Assembly (NCBI GenBank): GCA_045539315.1
Contig: JAZQFC010000038.1
Coordinates: forward strand, 1-64,000
DNA: 64,000 nucleotides
Direction: 5' to 3'
Origin: RUG11462 sp045539315
Lineage (GTDB): Bacteria > Bacillota > Clostridia > Oscillospirales > Acutalibacteraceae
The notes under the pieces were generated by a model. It was not told the DNA's origin, did no database searches, and saw nothing but the letters and a program-made list of their open reading frames with translations. The translations under genes were made by a program, and so were the position numbers. Each line of letters starts with the position of its first letter. The stretch's first letter is position 1. This document shows positions 40,425-49,435 of the stretch, one piece after another.

Positions 40425-41423
40425 TTATTTACTTGCTTCTTCGATAGCAACTGCAACTGCAACTGTCATACCAACCATTGGGTTGTTACCAGCACCGATT
40501 AAGCCCATCATTTCAACGTGAGCAGGAACTGATGAAGAACCAGCAAATTGAGCGTCTGAGTGCATTCTACCCATAGTATCTGTCATACCATAAGATGAAG
40601 GACCAGCAGCCATATTATCAGGGTGAAGTGTTCTACCTGTACCGCCACCTGAAGCAACAGAAAAGTATTTAACATCATTCTCAACACACCATTTTTTATA
40701 AGTACCAGCAACTGGGTGTTGGAAACGAGTTGGGTTTGTTGAGTTACCTGTGATAGATACACCAACATTCTCAAGTTTCATAATAGCAACGCCTTCTGGA
40801 ACGTTATCTGCACCATAGCATCTAACATCAGCACGAGGACCTTTTGAATATGGAGTTTCTTCAACAATTTTAACTTCTTCTGAATATGGGTCAAACTCTG
40901 TTTTAACATAAGTAAAACCGTTAATTCTTGAGATAATGAAAGCAGCATCTTTGCCAAGACCGTTAAGAATAACTCTTAAAGGTTTAACTCTAACTTTGTT
41001 AGCGTTAAGAGCAATTTTGATAGCGCCTTCAGCAGCAGCGAATGATTCGTGACCTGCCAAGAAGCAGAAACATTCAGTTTCTTCTGACAAAAGCATTGAG
41101 CCGAGGTTTCCGTGACCAAGACCAACTTTTCTGTTATCAGCAACAGAACCAGGAATACAGAATGACTGTAAACCAATACCAATTGCAGCAGCAGCATCAG
41201 CCGCTTTTGTGCAACCTTTTTTAATTGCGATAGCAGCGCCTACTGTGTAAGCCCAAACTGCATTTTCAAAACAAATAGGTTGTGTTTCTCTAACGATTTT
41301 ATCGCAGTCAACACCATAAGCCAATGTGATATCTTTACATTCTTCAATAGAATTGATACCATATTCTTTTAAAGTTGCATTGATTTTATCAACACGTCTT
41401 TCATAACTTTCAAATAATGCCAT
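40425..41423 (-). CDS. GGGtGRT protein
   Basis: A 332-residue protein of the GGGtGRT family, named for the motif seen here in SVASGGGTGRTLHPDN. Other strong segments: GLGHGNLGSMLLSEETECF and FAGSSSVPAHVEMMGLIGAGNNPMVGM. In Clostridia the family is encoded beside a NifU/IscU-like scaffold, as here (14-base gap). That linkage suggests a role with an iron-sulfur or other cofactor-bearing partner, but no reaction is established. No signal peptide. Strong AAGGAGG. Confidence 0.9.
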   Translation of the reverse strand: MALFESYERRVDKINATLKEYGINSIEECKDITLAYGVDCDKIVRETQPICFENAVWAYTVGAAIAIKKGCTKAADAAAAIGIGLQSFCIPGSVADNRKVGLGHGNLGSMLLSEETECFCFLAGHESFAAAEGAIKIALNANKVRVKPLRVILNGLGKDAAFIISRINGFTYVKTEFDPYSEEVKIVEETPYSKGPRADVRCYGADNVPEGVAIMKLENVGVSITGNSTNPTRFQHPVAGTYKKWCVENDVKYFSVASGGGTGRTLHPDNMAAGPSSYGMTDTMGRMHSDAQFAGSSSVPAHVEMMGLIGAGNNPMVGMTVAVAVAIEEASK

Positions 41424-41437
41424 TTCAATATACCTCC

Positions 41438-42130
41438 TTATTCATGTCTTGGGTCGATATATTTAGCAGCATCATCGAATCTGCCGTATGTACCCATTGA
41501 TTTTTTATATGCTTCATTAGGTTCAATACCTTGTTTGATAAAGTCAGTCATTTTACCAAGAGCAACGAATTCATAACCAATAATTTGGTCATTTTCGTCA
41601 AGAGCAAGACGAGTTACATAACCCTCTGCCATTTCAAGATATCTAGGACCTTTTGCTTTTGTACCATACATAGTACCAACTTGTGAACGAGCGCCTTTAC
41701 CAAGGTCTTCAAGACCAGCGCCGATTGTTAAACCGCCCTCTGAAAATGCAGATTGTGTTCTACCGTAAACAATTTGTAAGAAAAGTTCACGCATAGCACA
41801 GTTAATAGCATCGCAAACAAGGTCAGTATTAAGTGCTTCTAAAATAGTTTTGCCAGGGAGAATTTCTGATGCCATAGCAGCAGAGTGAGTCATACCTGAA
41901 CAACCAAGAGTTTCAACAAGAGCTTCTTCAATAACGCCATCTTTAACGTTAAGAGAAAGTTTACAAGCGCCTTGTTGTGGAGCACACCAGCCTACACCGT
42001 GTGTAAAACCGCTGATGTCTTTAATTTCTGTAGCTTGTACCCATTTGCCTTCTTCAGGAAGTGGAGCAGGACCATGATTAGGACCTTTTGCTACAATACA
42101 CATGTTTTCAACTTCTTTAGAGTAAATCAT
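41438..42130 (-). CDS. NifU-like iron-sulfur cluster scaffold protein
   Basis: A 230-residue protein with a NifU N-terminal/IscU-type fold. Candidate cluster ligands are Cys49 and Cys56 (GWCAPQQGACKLSL), Cys77 (ETLGCSGMTHSAAMASE) and Cys106/Cys111 (DLVCDAINCAMREL). It is longer than IscU (about 130 residues), with a C-terminal extension (SQVGTMYGTKAKGPRYLEMAEGYV) found in the copies that pair with GGGtGRT proteins. No cysteine desulfurase gene is adjacent. Upstream AAAGGA is 11 bases from the ATG at 42130; an internal ATG at 42103 is less likely. Confidence 0.87.
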   Translation of the reverse strand: MIYSKEVENMCIVAKGPNHGPAPLPEEGKWVQATEIKDISGFTHGVGWCAPQQGACKLSLNVKDGVIEEALVETLGCSGMTHSAAMASEILPGKTILEALNTDLVCDAINCAMRELFLQIVYGRTQSAFSEGGLTIGAGLEDLGKGARSQVGTMYGTKAKGPRYLEMAEGYVTRLALDENDQIIGYEFVALGKMTDFIKQGIEPNEAYKKSMGTYGRFDDAAKYIDPRHE

Positions 42131-42184
42131 TGTGTTTTCATTCCTTTCAACTTATATCATATAAAGCATTTTATGCTATTATCC

Positions 42185-42213
42185 ATTATAATAAATTTAT
42201 ATCAATATTTCAA
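42185..42213 (-). promoter_or_regulatory. Promoter of the NifU-like/GGGtGRT operon
   Basis: Minus-strand TTGAAA (42208-42213) and TATAAT (42185-42190) with a 17-base spacer. Confidence 0.82.
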
Positions 42214-42304
42214 GTAAAAAAAGCAAAAAAACAAGTACTTTGTTGAAAATTTAACAAACAGAGATAAAAATTATAATTTTAATGTTAAAAATTCATAATA
42301 CCTC

Positions 42305-42332
42305 TTGACATTTTTTCATAAATACATATAAT
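42305..42332 (+). promoter_or_regulatory. Promoter of the marR-ABC operon
   Basis: TTGACA at 42305-42310 and TATAAT at 42327-42332 with a 16-base spacer. Confidence 0.88.
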
Positions 42333-42345
42333 TAAGATGTTAACT

Positions 42346-42359
42346 ATTAACTAGTTAAT
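42346..42359 (+). promoter_or_regulatory. Probable MarR operator
   Basis: Perfect 14-base palindrome ATTAACTAGTTAAT, preceded by another TTAAC half-site, covering about +7 to +20 of the transcript. Its position before the marR gene suggests autorepression. Confidence 0.65.
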
Positions 42360-42376
42360 TTATTGGGGGTGTTATT

Positions 42377-42829
42377 TTGTCGAATATGTCTAGAGAAAAA
42401 ATTCACGAATGTGTTCATACTTTTATGTCAACAGATAGACAGAGAAGAAGATGCTTTGAAAGAAAAGTAAAAGAATTTGGAATGCATCATACTCAACATA
42501 GAGTTTTAATGCATATAGCAAGGTGTGATGGCGCTGTAAATCAAAAGCAAATTGCAGAGCGCTTTGATGTTACACCTGCCGCTATTGTTGGCATTATTAA
42601 AAAATTAGAGGGAAATGGTTATATTTCAAGACAAACGCTTGAAAGTGATAATCGTTATAATCAAGTAACAATAACAGAAAAAGGCAAGGAAATAGTTGAT
42701 AATACTCGCTTTGTTTTTGAAAAACTTGATAAACAAACATTTAAATATTTTGATAATGATGATATAGAAAAATTTATTGAATTATTGAACAAAATGAAAT
42801 TAGCGCTTCAAGAAGAGGGAGAACAATAA
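42377..42829 (+). CDS. MarR family transcriptional regulator
   Basis: A 150-residue winged-helix regulator. The recognition region is QKQIAERFDVTPAAIVGIIKKLEGNGYISRQ and the wing is DNRYNQVTITEKG; the ends form the helical dimer interface. It starts at a TTG with GGGGGTG upstream (an ATG three codons later is the alternative). The next gene begins at the base after its stop, so it likely controls the two ABC exporter genes, releasing an operator palindrome upstream when it binds a drug or toxic compound. The inducer is unknown. Confidence 0.93.
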   Translation: MSNMSREKIHECVHTFMSTDRQRRRCFERKVKEFGMHHTQHRVLMHIARCDGAVNQKQIAERFDVTPAAIVGIIKKLEGNGYISRQTLESDNRYNQVTITEKGKEIVDNTRFVFEKLDKQTFKYFDNDDIEKFIELLNKMKLALQEEGEQ

Positions 42830-44563
42830 ATGAAAAGATGGCTTAAATATGTTAAACCTTATATAAAATATTTCATTTCAGGCCCAATTTGTATGATTGT
42901 TGAAGTTATTGGCGAGGTTGTAATGCCTTTGTTTTTAGCGGCAATAATAAATGGCGCGCAAAATGAAACTTTAACTATCTCAAAAAGCATTATGTATTCA
43001 GGCTTTATGATTCTAACTGCTTTAATTATGATGTTAAGTGGTGTGGGTGGTAGTTATTTTGGCGCAAAAGCATCGGTAAACTTTGCTTCTGATTTAAGGT
43101 CAGATGTATTCAAAAAAGTGCAGAAGTTTTCTTTTGCAAATATTGATAAGTTTTCAACAGGTTCGCTCGTAACTCGTTTGACAAATGACGTAACTCAATT
43201 ACAAAACTTTGTTAATATGCTTTTAAGAATGTGCTTGCGTTCACCAGGTATGTTGATAGGCGCACTAATTATGGCTATTAACATCAAACCAGAATTAGCA
43301 GTAGTTTTGGGTATTGCAATACCTGTTATGGTGGTTGCAATTTTGTTTATTATTAAAAAAGGTTTTCCAAGATTCTCAAAAGTGCAAGAAAAAGTTGATA
43401 AATTAAACTCAACTGTACAAGAAAATGTTACTAATGTTAGAGTTGTAAAAAGTTTTGTAAGAGAAGATTATGAAATAAATAAATTTACAAATGCTAATGC
43501 TGATTTGAAAAAAACAGGTATTTCTGCTCATAAAGTAATGATTTTTATGTCACCGGTTATGACACTTGTTATGAATCTTACAACTGCGGCAGTAGTTTGG
43601 TTTGGTTCAAATCTTGTTTTAGATAGAAGTTTAGTAACAGGCGACCTTTCGGCGTTTATTTCGTATGTTAACCAGATTTTAATGTCTTTAATGATGCTTT
43701 CATTTATGTTTATGATGTCATCAAGAGCATTGGCAAGCGCTAAAAGAATTTCGCAAGTGCTTGATGAAGAAATTGACTTAAATGATGACAATGCAAAATT
43801 CAAAGATGTTGAAGTTGTTAATGGTGAAATTGAGTTTAAAAATGTTTCGTTTAGATATTATAAAAATAGCGAAGAAAAAGTTTTAGATAATATTAATTTA
43901 AAAATTGAAGCAGGTTCAACTGTTGGTATTATCGGTTCAACTGGTTGTGGTAAATCAACGCTCGTTTCTATGATTCCGCGACTTTATGACGTTGACGAAG
44001 GAAGCGTTTTCGTTGATGGGGTTGATGTAAAAGATTATAGCCTTTATAACCTTCGTGAAGGCGTTGGTATGGTTCTTCAAAAGAATATATTGTTCTCTGG
44101 AACTGTTTCTGATAATCTTCGTTGGGGTAATGAGTTAGCAACTGAAGAAGAATTAGTTGATGTCGCTTCAAGCGCTCAAGCAGATGGCTTTATAAAAGAA
44201 TTCACAGATGGATATGAGCATTCAATTGAGCAAGGCGGTATAAACGTTTCAGGCGGTCAAAAGCAAAGGCTATGTATTGCGAGAGCATTGCTTAAAAAAC
44301 CAAAAATTCTTATTCTTGATGATTCTACAAGCGCAGTAGATACTGCAACAGAAAAGAGAATCAAAGAAAAATTCAAAACCGACTTGGCTGATTCAACAAA
44401 AATTATCATTGCTCAAAGAGTAAGTTCAATTGAACATGCAGATAAGATAATTGTTATGAATGAGGGCAAAATTACCGGTATAGGTACTCACGAGGAACTT
44501 ATAAAAACAAACACTGAATATAATGAGATTTATGTTTCTCAAACAGGCAAGAAGGAGGCGTAA
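42830..44563 (+). CDS. ABC exporter half-transporter with degenerate catalytic site
   Basis: A 577-residue half-transporter: six-helix ABC transmembrane domain (about 1-310) and nucleotide-binding domain (about 330-577) with Walker A GSTGCGKST, Q-loop MVLQKN and signature VSGGQKQR. After Walker B the catalytic Glu is replaced by Asp (LILDDSTSAVD), a mark of the non-canonical subunit of heterodimeric exporters such as BmrCD or TM287/288. It probably pairs with the next gene's product for multidrug or lipid export. Start abuts the marR stop. Confidence 0.93.
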   Translation: MKRWLKYVKPYIKYFISGPICMIVEVIGEVVMPLFLAAIINGAQNETLTISKSIMYSGFMILTALIMMLSGVGGSYFGAKASVNFASDLRSDVFKKVQKFSFANIDKFSTGSLVTRLTNDVTQLQNFVNMLLRMCLRSPGMLIGALIMAINIKPELAVVLGIAIPVMVVAILFIIKKGFPRFSKVQEKVDKLNSTVQENVTNVRVVKSFVREDYEINKFTNANADLKKTGISAHKVMIFMSPVMTLVMNLTTAAVVWFGSNLVLDRSLVTGDLSAFISYVNQILMSLMMLSFMFMMSSRALASAKRISQVLDEEIDLNDDNAKFKDVEVVNGEIEFKNVSFRYYKNSEEKVLDNINLKIEAGSTVGIIGSTGCGKSTLVSMIPRLYDVDEGSVFVDGVDVKDYSLYNLREGVGMVLQKNILFSGTVSDNLRWGNELATEEELVDVASSAQADGFIKEFTDGYEHSIEQGGINVSGGQKQRLCIARALLKKPKILILDDSTSAVDTATEKRIKEKFKTDLADSTKIIIAQRVSSIEHADKIIVMNEGKITGIGTHEELIKTNTEYNEIYVSQTGKKEA

Positions 44564-44566
44564 GTT

Positions 44567-46537
44567 ATGGCAAGAGCATTAGAAGAATTGCAAAAAAGAT
44601 ATAACTCGTATGCAAAATCACATAACGGACCACCTCCTAGAGGACCTGGAGCGAGAGGCAGACATCAAGGTGGCAAACCAAAACAAACAAAACAAACTGT
44701 TTTGAGAATTTTAAAGTATTTGAGAACTCAAAAACTTAAACTATTCTTGGTTGCTATTTGTATGATTGCGCATACTTTATCAAGCCTTTTTGGCTCGTAT
44801 ATGTTAGCGCCGATTATCAACAAACTTTCTTTAACAATTGCGCCGAATATTAAACTAAATTATAGTACATTTGAAAAGATTGCAGATGGTTATATTTCAA
44901 GTTTGCAGTCGGTATTGTTACCATCGCTTTCAGTCGTTTTTGGCGAGGGAGCAATTGCAAATGCATTAGTTTATGTTGTTGCGGCATTAATAATTCTTAT
45001 GAGTATTTATGCAGTAACAATTATTTCAACTTATGTTCAAGCAAGAATTATGCTTTCTGTTTCACAATCTACTCTTGAAAGTATTAGAAACGACTTGTTT
45101 AAAAAAGTTCAGACTCTACCTGTTAGATTTCACGATAATCACCCAACAGGCGAGATTATGAGTAGATTTACAAATGACGTTGATAATATAGGAATGATGC
45201 TTGACCACTCATTAATTTCAATTATTTCTGGCGTTATTACTTTAGTTGGCACATTCATTTTTATGATAACAACAAACTGGATTTTGACTTTAGTAACTGT
45301 TGTTTTTGTTCCTTTGTTTATTAAAATAAGTATGTCAATTGCAAAACGTTCAAGAAAATATTATTCAGGTCAACAAGCGGCTTTAGGCGCTGTAAATGGA
45401 TATATTGAAGAAACTGTTACAGGTCAAAAAGTGGTAAAAGTATTTAACCACGAGCATGTATGTGAAGAAGAGTTTGAAAGCCTTAATGATGACTTAAGAG
45501 AAAAACAATTCAAATCACAATTTTATGGTGGCATTATGGGACCAATTATGGGCAACACAAGCCAAATCAGTTATGCTTGTACAATAGGTCTTGGTGGTAT
45601 AATGATGTGTACGGCAGGATTTACCCCTGGTGCTTTGACTTTGTTTGCTCAATATTCCAGACAATTTTCTAGACCTATAAATGAATTATCACATCAGGTT
45701 TCAACCTTGTTTTCAGCACTTGCAGGTGCAGAGCGTGTGTTTAATGTTATGGATATGACTCCTGAAGAGCCTGATGTTGAAAATGCAGTTAGTGCAGATG
45801 ATATTAAAGGCGATGTTATTCTTGAAAATGTTACTTTTGGATATAATCCTGATAAAGTTATTTTGAAAAATATTTCACTCTGGGCTAAAGCAGGTCAAAA
45901 AATTGCATTTGTTGGCTCAACAGGTGCCGGTAAAACTACTATTACTAATTTGTTGAATAGATTTTATGATATTTCAGAAGGTAAAATCACTATTGATGGT
46001 GTTGATTTAAAACAGTTTAGCAGAGAATCACTTCGTAGAAATATTGCTATGGTTTTGCAGGATACTCATTTATTTACAGGCACTGTTATGGAAAATATTC
46101 GATATGGCAGACTTGATGCTACTGATGAAGAAGTTATTGCAGCGGCTAAAGTAGCGTCTGCACATAGTTTTATAATGCGTTTATCAGATGGCTATAATAC
46201 TATGCTTGAAGGTGATGGAGCAAACTTATCTCAAGGTCAAAGACAGTTAATAAATATCGCTCGTGCAGCACTTTCAAAAGCACCAATTTTGATTCTTGAT
46301 GAAGCAACAAGTTCTGTTGATACAAGAACTGAACGCCATATTGAACACGGTATGGATAGACTTATGAAAAACAGAACAACTTTTGTTATTGCTCACAGGC
46401 TTTCAACGGTTAGAAATTCAAATGCAATTATGGTACTTGAAAATGGCGAAATAATTGAACGTGGCGACCACGATGATTTACTGGAACAAAAAGGTAGATA
46501 TTATGAACTTTATACTGGCCTTAAAGAGCTAGATTAA
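44567..46537 (+). CDS. ABC exporter half-transporter, canonical partner
   Basis: A 656-residue partner. An N-terminal extension of about 50 residues is rich in Gly, Pro and basic residues (GPPPRGPGARGRHQGGKPK). Then a transmembrane domain with an enlarged first extracellular loop (about 80-125), and a nucleotide-binding domain with Walker A GSTGAGKTT, signature LSQGQRQL and a complete Walker B plus catalytic Glu (LILDEATSSVD). The gene starts 3 bases after its partner, with AAGGAGG upstream. Together they form one composite exporter with one active and one degenerate ATP site. Confidence 0.93.
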   Translation: MARALEELQKRYNSYAKSHNGPPPRGPGARGRHQGGKPKQTKQTVLRILKYLRTQKLKLFLVAICMIAHTLSSLFGSYMLAPIINKLSLTIAPNIKLNYSTFEKIADGYISSLQSVLLPSLSVVFGEGAIANALVYVVAALIILMSIYAVTIISTYVQARIMLSVSQSTLESIRNDLFKKVQTLPVRFHDNHPTGEIMSRFTNDVDNIGMMLDHSLISIISGVITLVGTFIFMITTNWILTLVTVVFVPLFIKISMSIAKRSRKYYSGQQAALGAVNGYIEETVTGQKVVKVFNHEHVCEEEFESLNDDLREKQFKSQFYGGIMGPIMGNTSQISYACTIGLGGIMMCTAGFTPGALTLFAQYSRQFSRPINELSHQVSTLFSALAGAERVFNVMDMTPEEPDVENAVSADDIKGDVILENVTFGYNPDKVILKNISLWAKAGQKIAFVGSTGAGKTTITNLLNRFYDISEGKITIDGVDLKQFSRESLRRNIAMVLQDTHLFTGTVMENIRYGRLDATDEEVIAAAKVASAHSFIMRLSDGYNTMLEGDGANLSQGQRQLINIARAALSKAPILILDEATSSVDTRTERHIEHGMDRLMKNRTTFVIAHRLSTVRNSNAIMVLENGEIIERGDHDDLLEQKGRYYELYTGLKELD

Positions 46538-46544
46538 AATAATA

Positions 46545-46573
46545 TTGACTTTATTACATTTTTTTGGTAAAAT
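46545..46573 (+). promoter_or_regulatory. Promoter of the zinc-ribbon protein gene
   Basis: TTGACT at 46545-46550 and TAAAAT at 46568-46573 with a 17-base spacer. Confidence 0.75.
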
Positions 46574-46603
46574 AATAGTATCTTTGAATAAAGGAGAAAA
46601 ACT

Positions 46604-47623
46604 ATGATTTGTCCAATATGCGGATTTGAAATGCAAGAAGAAAAAACTTGTGAGAAATGTGGTTGGGTTGCCGAAGAAACTAAAGAGGCAATTGATCAAC
46701 AAGAAACAAACGCACTTGAGGTTGAACCAGAAGTTAATTCAGAAGAAGTTCAGGGTTTAGATGTTGATTTGCAAGGCATTGAAGACGCTGAAGAAGTAAA
46801 AGAGGTTGAAGATGAATTTGCTTCAACTGATGAAGATTTAGTTATTGATTTTGATGAAATTGATAACAATGTTGTAAAAGAAGTTCCAAAAAGCAACAGT
46901 TGGGCTGTTTCGCTTGTTTCATTTTTGGCAGGTGTATTAGCAACTTTAGTTGTTATCGGCTGCTTTGATGGTACAATTGTAAAACAGTTTGATAAACTTT
47001 CTAATGGAACACCTTATGAGGTTATCGAAAGCTATTGTAACTTAAATTTTGGAATAAGCCTTGATTCAGATGAAATGATTAATACTTATTCGCCATATTT
47101 AAGAGCGCAGGTTGTTAACAATATTGAGTATTATAATCAAATGACAGGCGCAACTTCTGAACTCGATTTAGATGTCGATGTTACTAAAGATGAAGAGTTT
47201 AAAGACATCGCAAAATATTATTTAGACACTTATTTTGAAGGTAGTAATCAAACAGTAAAAATTAATAAATTAGATTTTACTGATGTTGAGTATTACAAGA
47301 GCGGTAGCGAAGAGTTTGAGGCATATTTATCTGAATACAAATCAGGCGCTGAAGAACTTGCAAACGCTGATAATGTTTCTGTTTTTGCAAATGTTATTTT
47401 TGACCTTTCTTTTGAAGTTACAACAATGCAAGAGCAAACTACTGCTATCCCGGAAACTACTAAAAAGAAAAATAAGAAAAACAAAGCAGAACAAGAAACT
47501 ACTACAATGCCAACCCAAGCACCTACAACTAAAAAAGAGTCTGCAGATGTTCAATGTTCTGTTGTTTGTGTAAAAGTTGATAATTCTTGGTATATCTTTA
47601 AAGATATGCAAGCATTAAGTTAA
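46604..47623 (+). CDS. Zinc-ribbon, single-pass membrane protein of unknown function
   Basis: A 339-residue protein. Residues 1-20 form a zinc ribbon with Cys3, Cys6, Cys16 and Cys19; an acidic stretch (30-95) leads to one transmembrane helix (about 99-121). The outer part contains an alpha/beta region (YEVIESYCNLNFGISLDSDEM...) and, near 275-315, a Thr/Lys-rich low-complexity linker, then a short C-terminal segment (VVCVKVDNSWYIFKDMQ). The topology with ribbon inside and sensor-like part outside is a common Firmicute design, but I do not recognise the domain. Monocistronic, with its own promoter and terminator. Confidence 0.8.
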   Translation: MICPICGFEMQEEKTCEKCGWVAEETKEAIDQQETNALEVEPEVNSEEVQGLDVDLQGIEDAEEVKEVEDEFASTDEDLVIDFDEIDNNVVKEVPKSNSWAVSLVSFLAGVLATLVVIGCFDGTIVKQFDKLSNGTPYEVIESYCNLNFGISLDSDEMINTYSPYLRAQVVNNIEYYNQMTGATSELDLDVDVTKDEEFKDIAKYYLDTYFEGSNQTVKINKLDFTDVEYYKSGSEEFEAYLSEYKSGAEELANADNVSVFANVIFDLSFEVTTMQEQTTAIPETTKKKNKKNKAEQETTTMPTQAPTTKKESADVQCSVVCVKVDNSWYIFKDMQALS

Positions 47624-47633
47624 ACAATTATTC

Positions 47634-47670
47634 AAAATCGGATGCTTTAAAACATCCGATTTTGTTTTTT
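47634..47670 (+). terminator. Terminator after the zinc-ribbon gene
   Basis: Stem AAAATCGGATG / CATCCGATTTT with an 8-base loop and a T-rich tail. Confidence 0.9.
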
Positions 47671-47753
47671 GCAATGTTTTTGCTATATTTTTGCAATGGT
47701 ATTTTTCCCTATAATAATGTAATATATATTTAATAATACTTTGGAGTGAAATT

Positions 47754-49418
47754 ATGAAAAAAATTAAAAGCGTATTTTTAATTGCACTAACATTCATGTT
47801 GACATTTACAAATGTTACAGCGTTAGCAAATGTTCCTGCTTATGATGGTACAAAACCATATTTTGAGATTGTATCAGTTAGTGCTGAAAAAAATGAAGAG
47901 TTTGAAGTAGATATAAATATTGGAAATAACCCAGGTTTTTGGGCTGCAAAATTCTCTTTGACTTGTGATGAAGGAATAAGTTTTGTTGAAAATAATGGCG
48001 AACCTGATTTTCTACCAACTAGTATTAATGATGTTTCATATACTGCAAATTTGTCTGATAACATTTTTACTTGCTTAATAAATTCAGATACCTCATCAAA
48101 CATAACATATAATGGTACAGTTTTAACTTTAAAACTTAAAACAGATAATGATGCGTTAATTGGTGATTATAACATTTATTTTGTTGATTATTCATCTTCT
48201 GATTTCATTAATTATAATGCAGAAAAAGTTCCTTTTACATTTAAAAATAGTGTTGTTTCTTTAGGCGAGGGATATTTATTCGAGGCTTATAATTGCTCGC
48301 CTAGTAATTCAGGAGGAACGCTTTCTACATATTCTCAAACCGACTTAACTCCAAACGGCACTTTAAGTAACTTTAAACCTACTGCTGTTGGAGATTATGT
48401 TACTTATACATTACCTAATATCGAAGCAGGCACATATAATTTAAATGCTTATTCAAGAGATTATTCCGGCAGAGGCACTTTTGACATATATGTAAACGAT
48501 GTTTTGTTAAAAAGTGAAAGTTTTGTTGCTAACATGGGAATGTATAAGCATGAATTTGGTGAATTTACCATTTCTTCTGCTCAAGATGTAGCAGTTAAAT
48601 TAGTTACAAATGTTGTAGGCAGTTTATATTTGAAAACATTTGAACTAGTTAAAATCTCTGAAGATGTTTCTTCATCAAAATTCAATGTATATATAGATGA
48701 TGTTTTGATTGATAACGTTGAACAGGGTAATGTTTTTAAATTGCCAAATGAAGATGATAACATTGTCGCCTTTAAAGATACAAACAATGTTTTTTATGCA
48801 TGTGGGCAAGAAGTTGAAGCCACAAGTGATTTATATTTTTCTTCTGTTAAACTTTCTCTTGAAACATTAAGCACTGCTTCAATGAGATTAAATCAATCCG
48901 AAGTTGTAAATAACATTAGTGGTATTAGGTTTTACACTGAAATTGATAAAGATTTAATTGAAGATTTAAAAGAAAACGGTTTTAATATTGAACTTGGTAC
49001 TTTGATAGCGCCTAAAAAATATTTTGGAGAAAAACTGACAACTGATTTGAAGTTTGGCGTCGATTTTGGTAAAACAGTTAATTATGCAGTAGTTCCATTT
49101 GAATCTGAAACATATTTTTCTGATGGAGAGTTTTCAGGAATTGTAGGTTCAATAAGAAATATAAAAGAAAATCATGCTATTTGGAATTTTGTTGGCCGAG
49201 GATATGCAAAAGTTTCTTTTAATGGTATTGAAAAAGTTGTTTATGCAACAGGAAAAGACACTTTGCCTGAAAGAAGTATTTGTTATATCGCTTTTTGTTT
49301 GAAAAATGATACAAATGAATACGAATTATATTCTAATGAGCAAAAATCTATGATAGATTATTACTATAGACTTTATGTTAAAAACCATGACCCATATGGC
49401 GAAGATATTTTTGATTAA
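47754..49418 (+). CDS. Secreted protein with a cohesin-like domain and a CBM-like domain
   Basis: A 554-residue exported protein; signal peptide 1-25. Residues 37-160 look like a cohesin (beta strands EEFEVDINIGN, GFWAAKFSLTCDEGISFVE, NGTVLTLKLKTDNDALIGDYNIYF), the fold that docks dockerins. Residues 163-305 resemble a carbohydrate-binding or CBM6/35-type beta-sandwich (VGDYVTYTLPNIEAGTYNLNAYSR). The C-terminal 190 residues are an unassigned domain common in Ruminococcaceae surface proteins. A dockerin protein is encoded 17 bases downstream. TATAAT at 47710 has no good -35. Cohesin identity is by pattern only. Confidence 0.72.
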   Translation: MKKIKSVFLIALTFMLTFTNVTALANVPAYDGTKPYFEIVSVSAEKNEEFEVDINIGNNPGFWAAKFSLTCDEGISFVENNGEPDFLPTSINDVSYTANLSDNIFTCLINSDTSSNITYNGTVLTLKLKTDNDALIGDYNIYFVDYSSSDFINYNAEKVPFTFKNSVVSLGEGYLFEAYNCSPSNSGGTLSTYSQTDLTPNGTLSNFKPTAVGDYVTYTLPNIEAGTYNLNAYSRDYSGRGTFDIYVNDVLLKSESFVANMGMYKHEFGEFTISSAQDVAVKLVTNVVGSLYLKTFELVKISEDVSSSKFNVYIDDVLIDNVEQGNVFKLPNEDDNIVAFKDTNNVFYACGQEVEATSDLYFSSVKLSLETLSTASMRLNQSEVVNNISGIRFYTEIDKDLIEDLKENGFNIELGTLIAPKKYFGEKLTTDLKFGVDFGKTVNYAVVPFESETYFSDGEFSGIVGSIRNIKENHAIWNFVGRGYAKVSFNGIEKVVYATGKDTLPERSICYIAFCLKNDTNEYELYSNEQKSMIDYYYRLYVKNHDPYGEDIFD

Positions 49419-49435
49419 ACAGGGAGGAAAAATTA

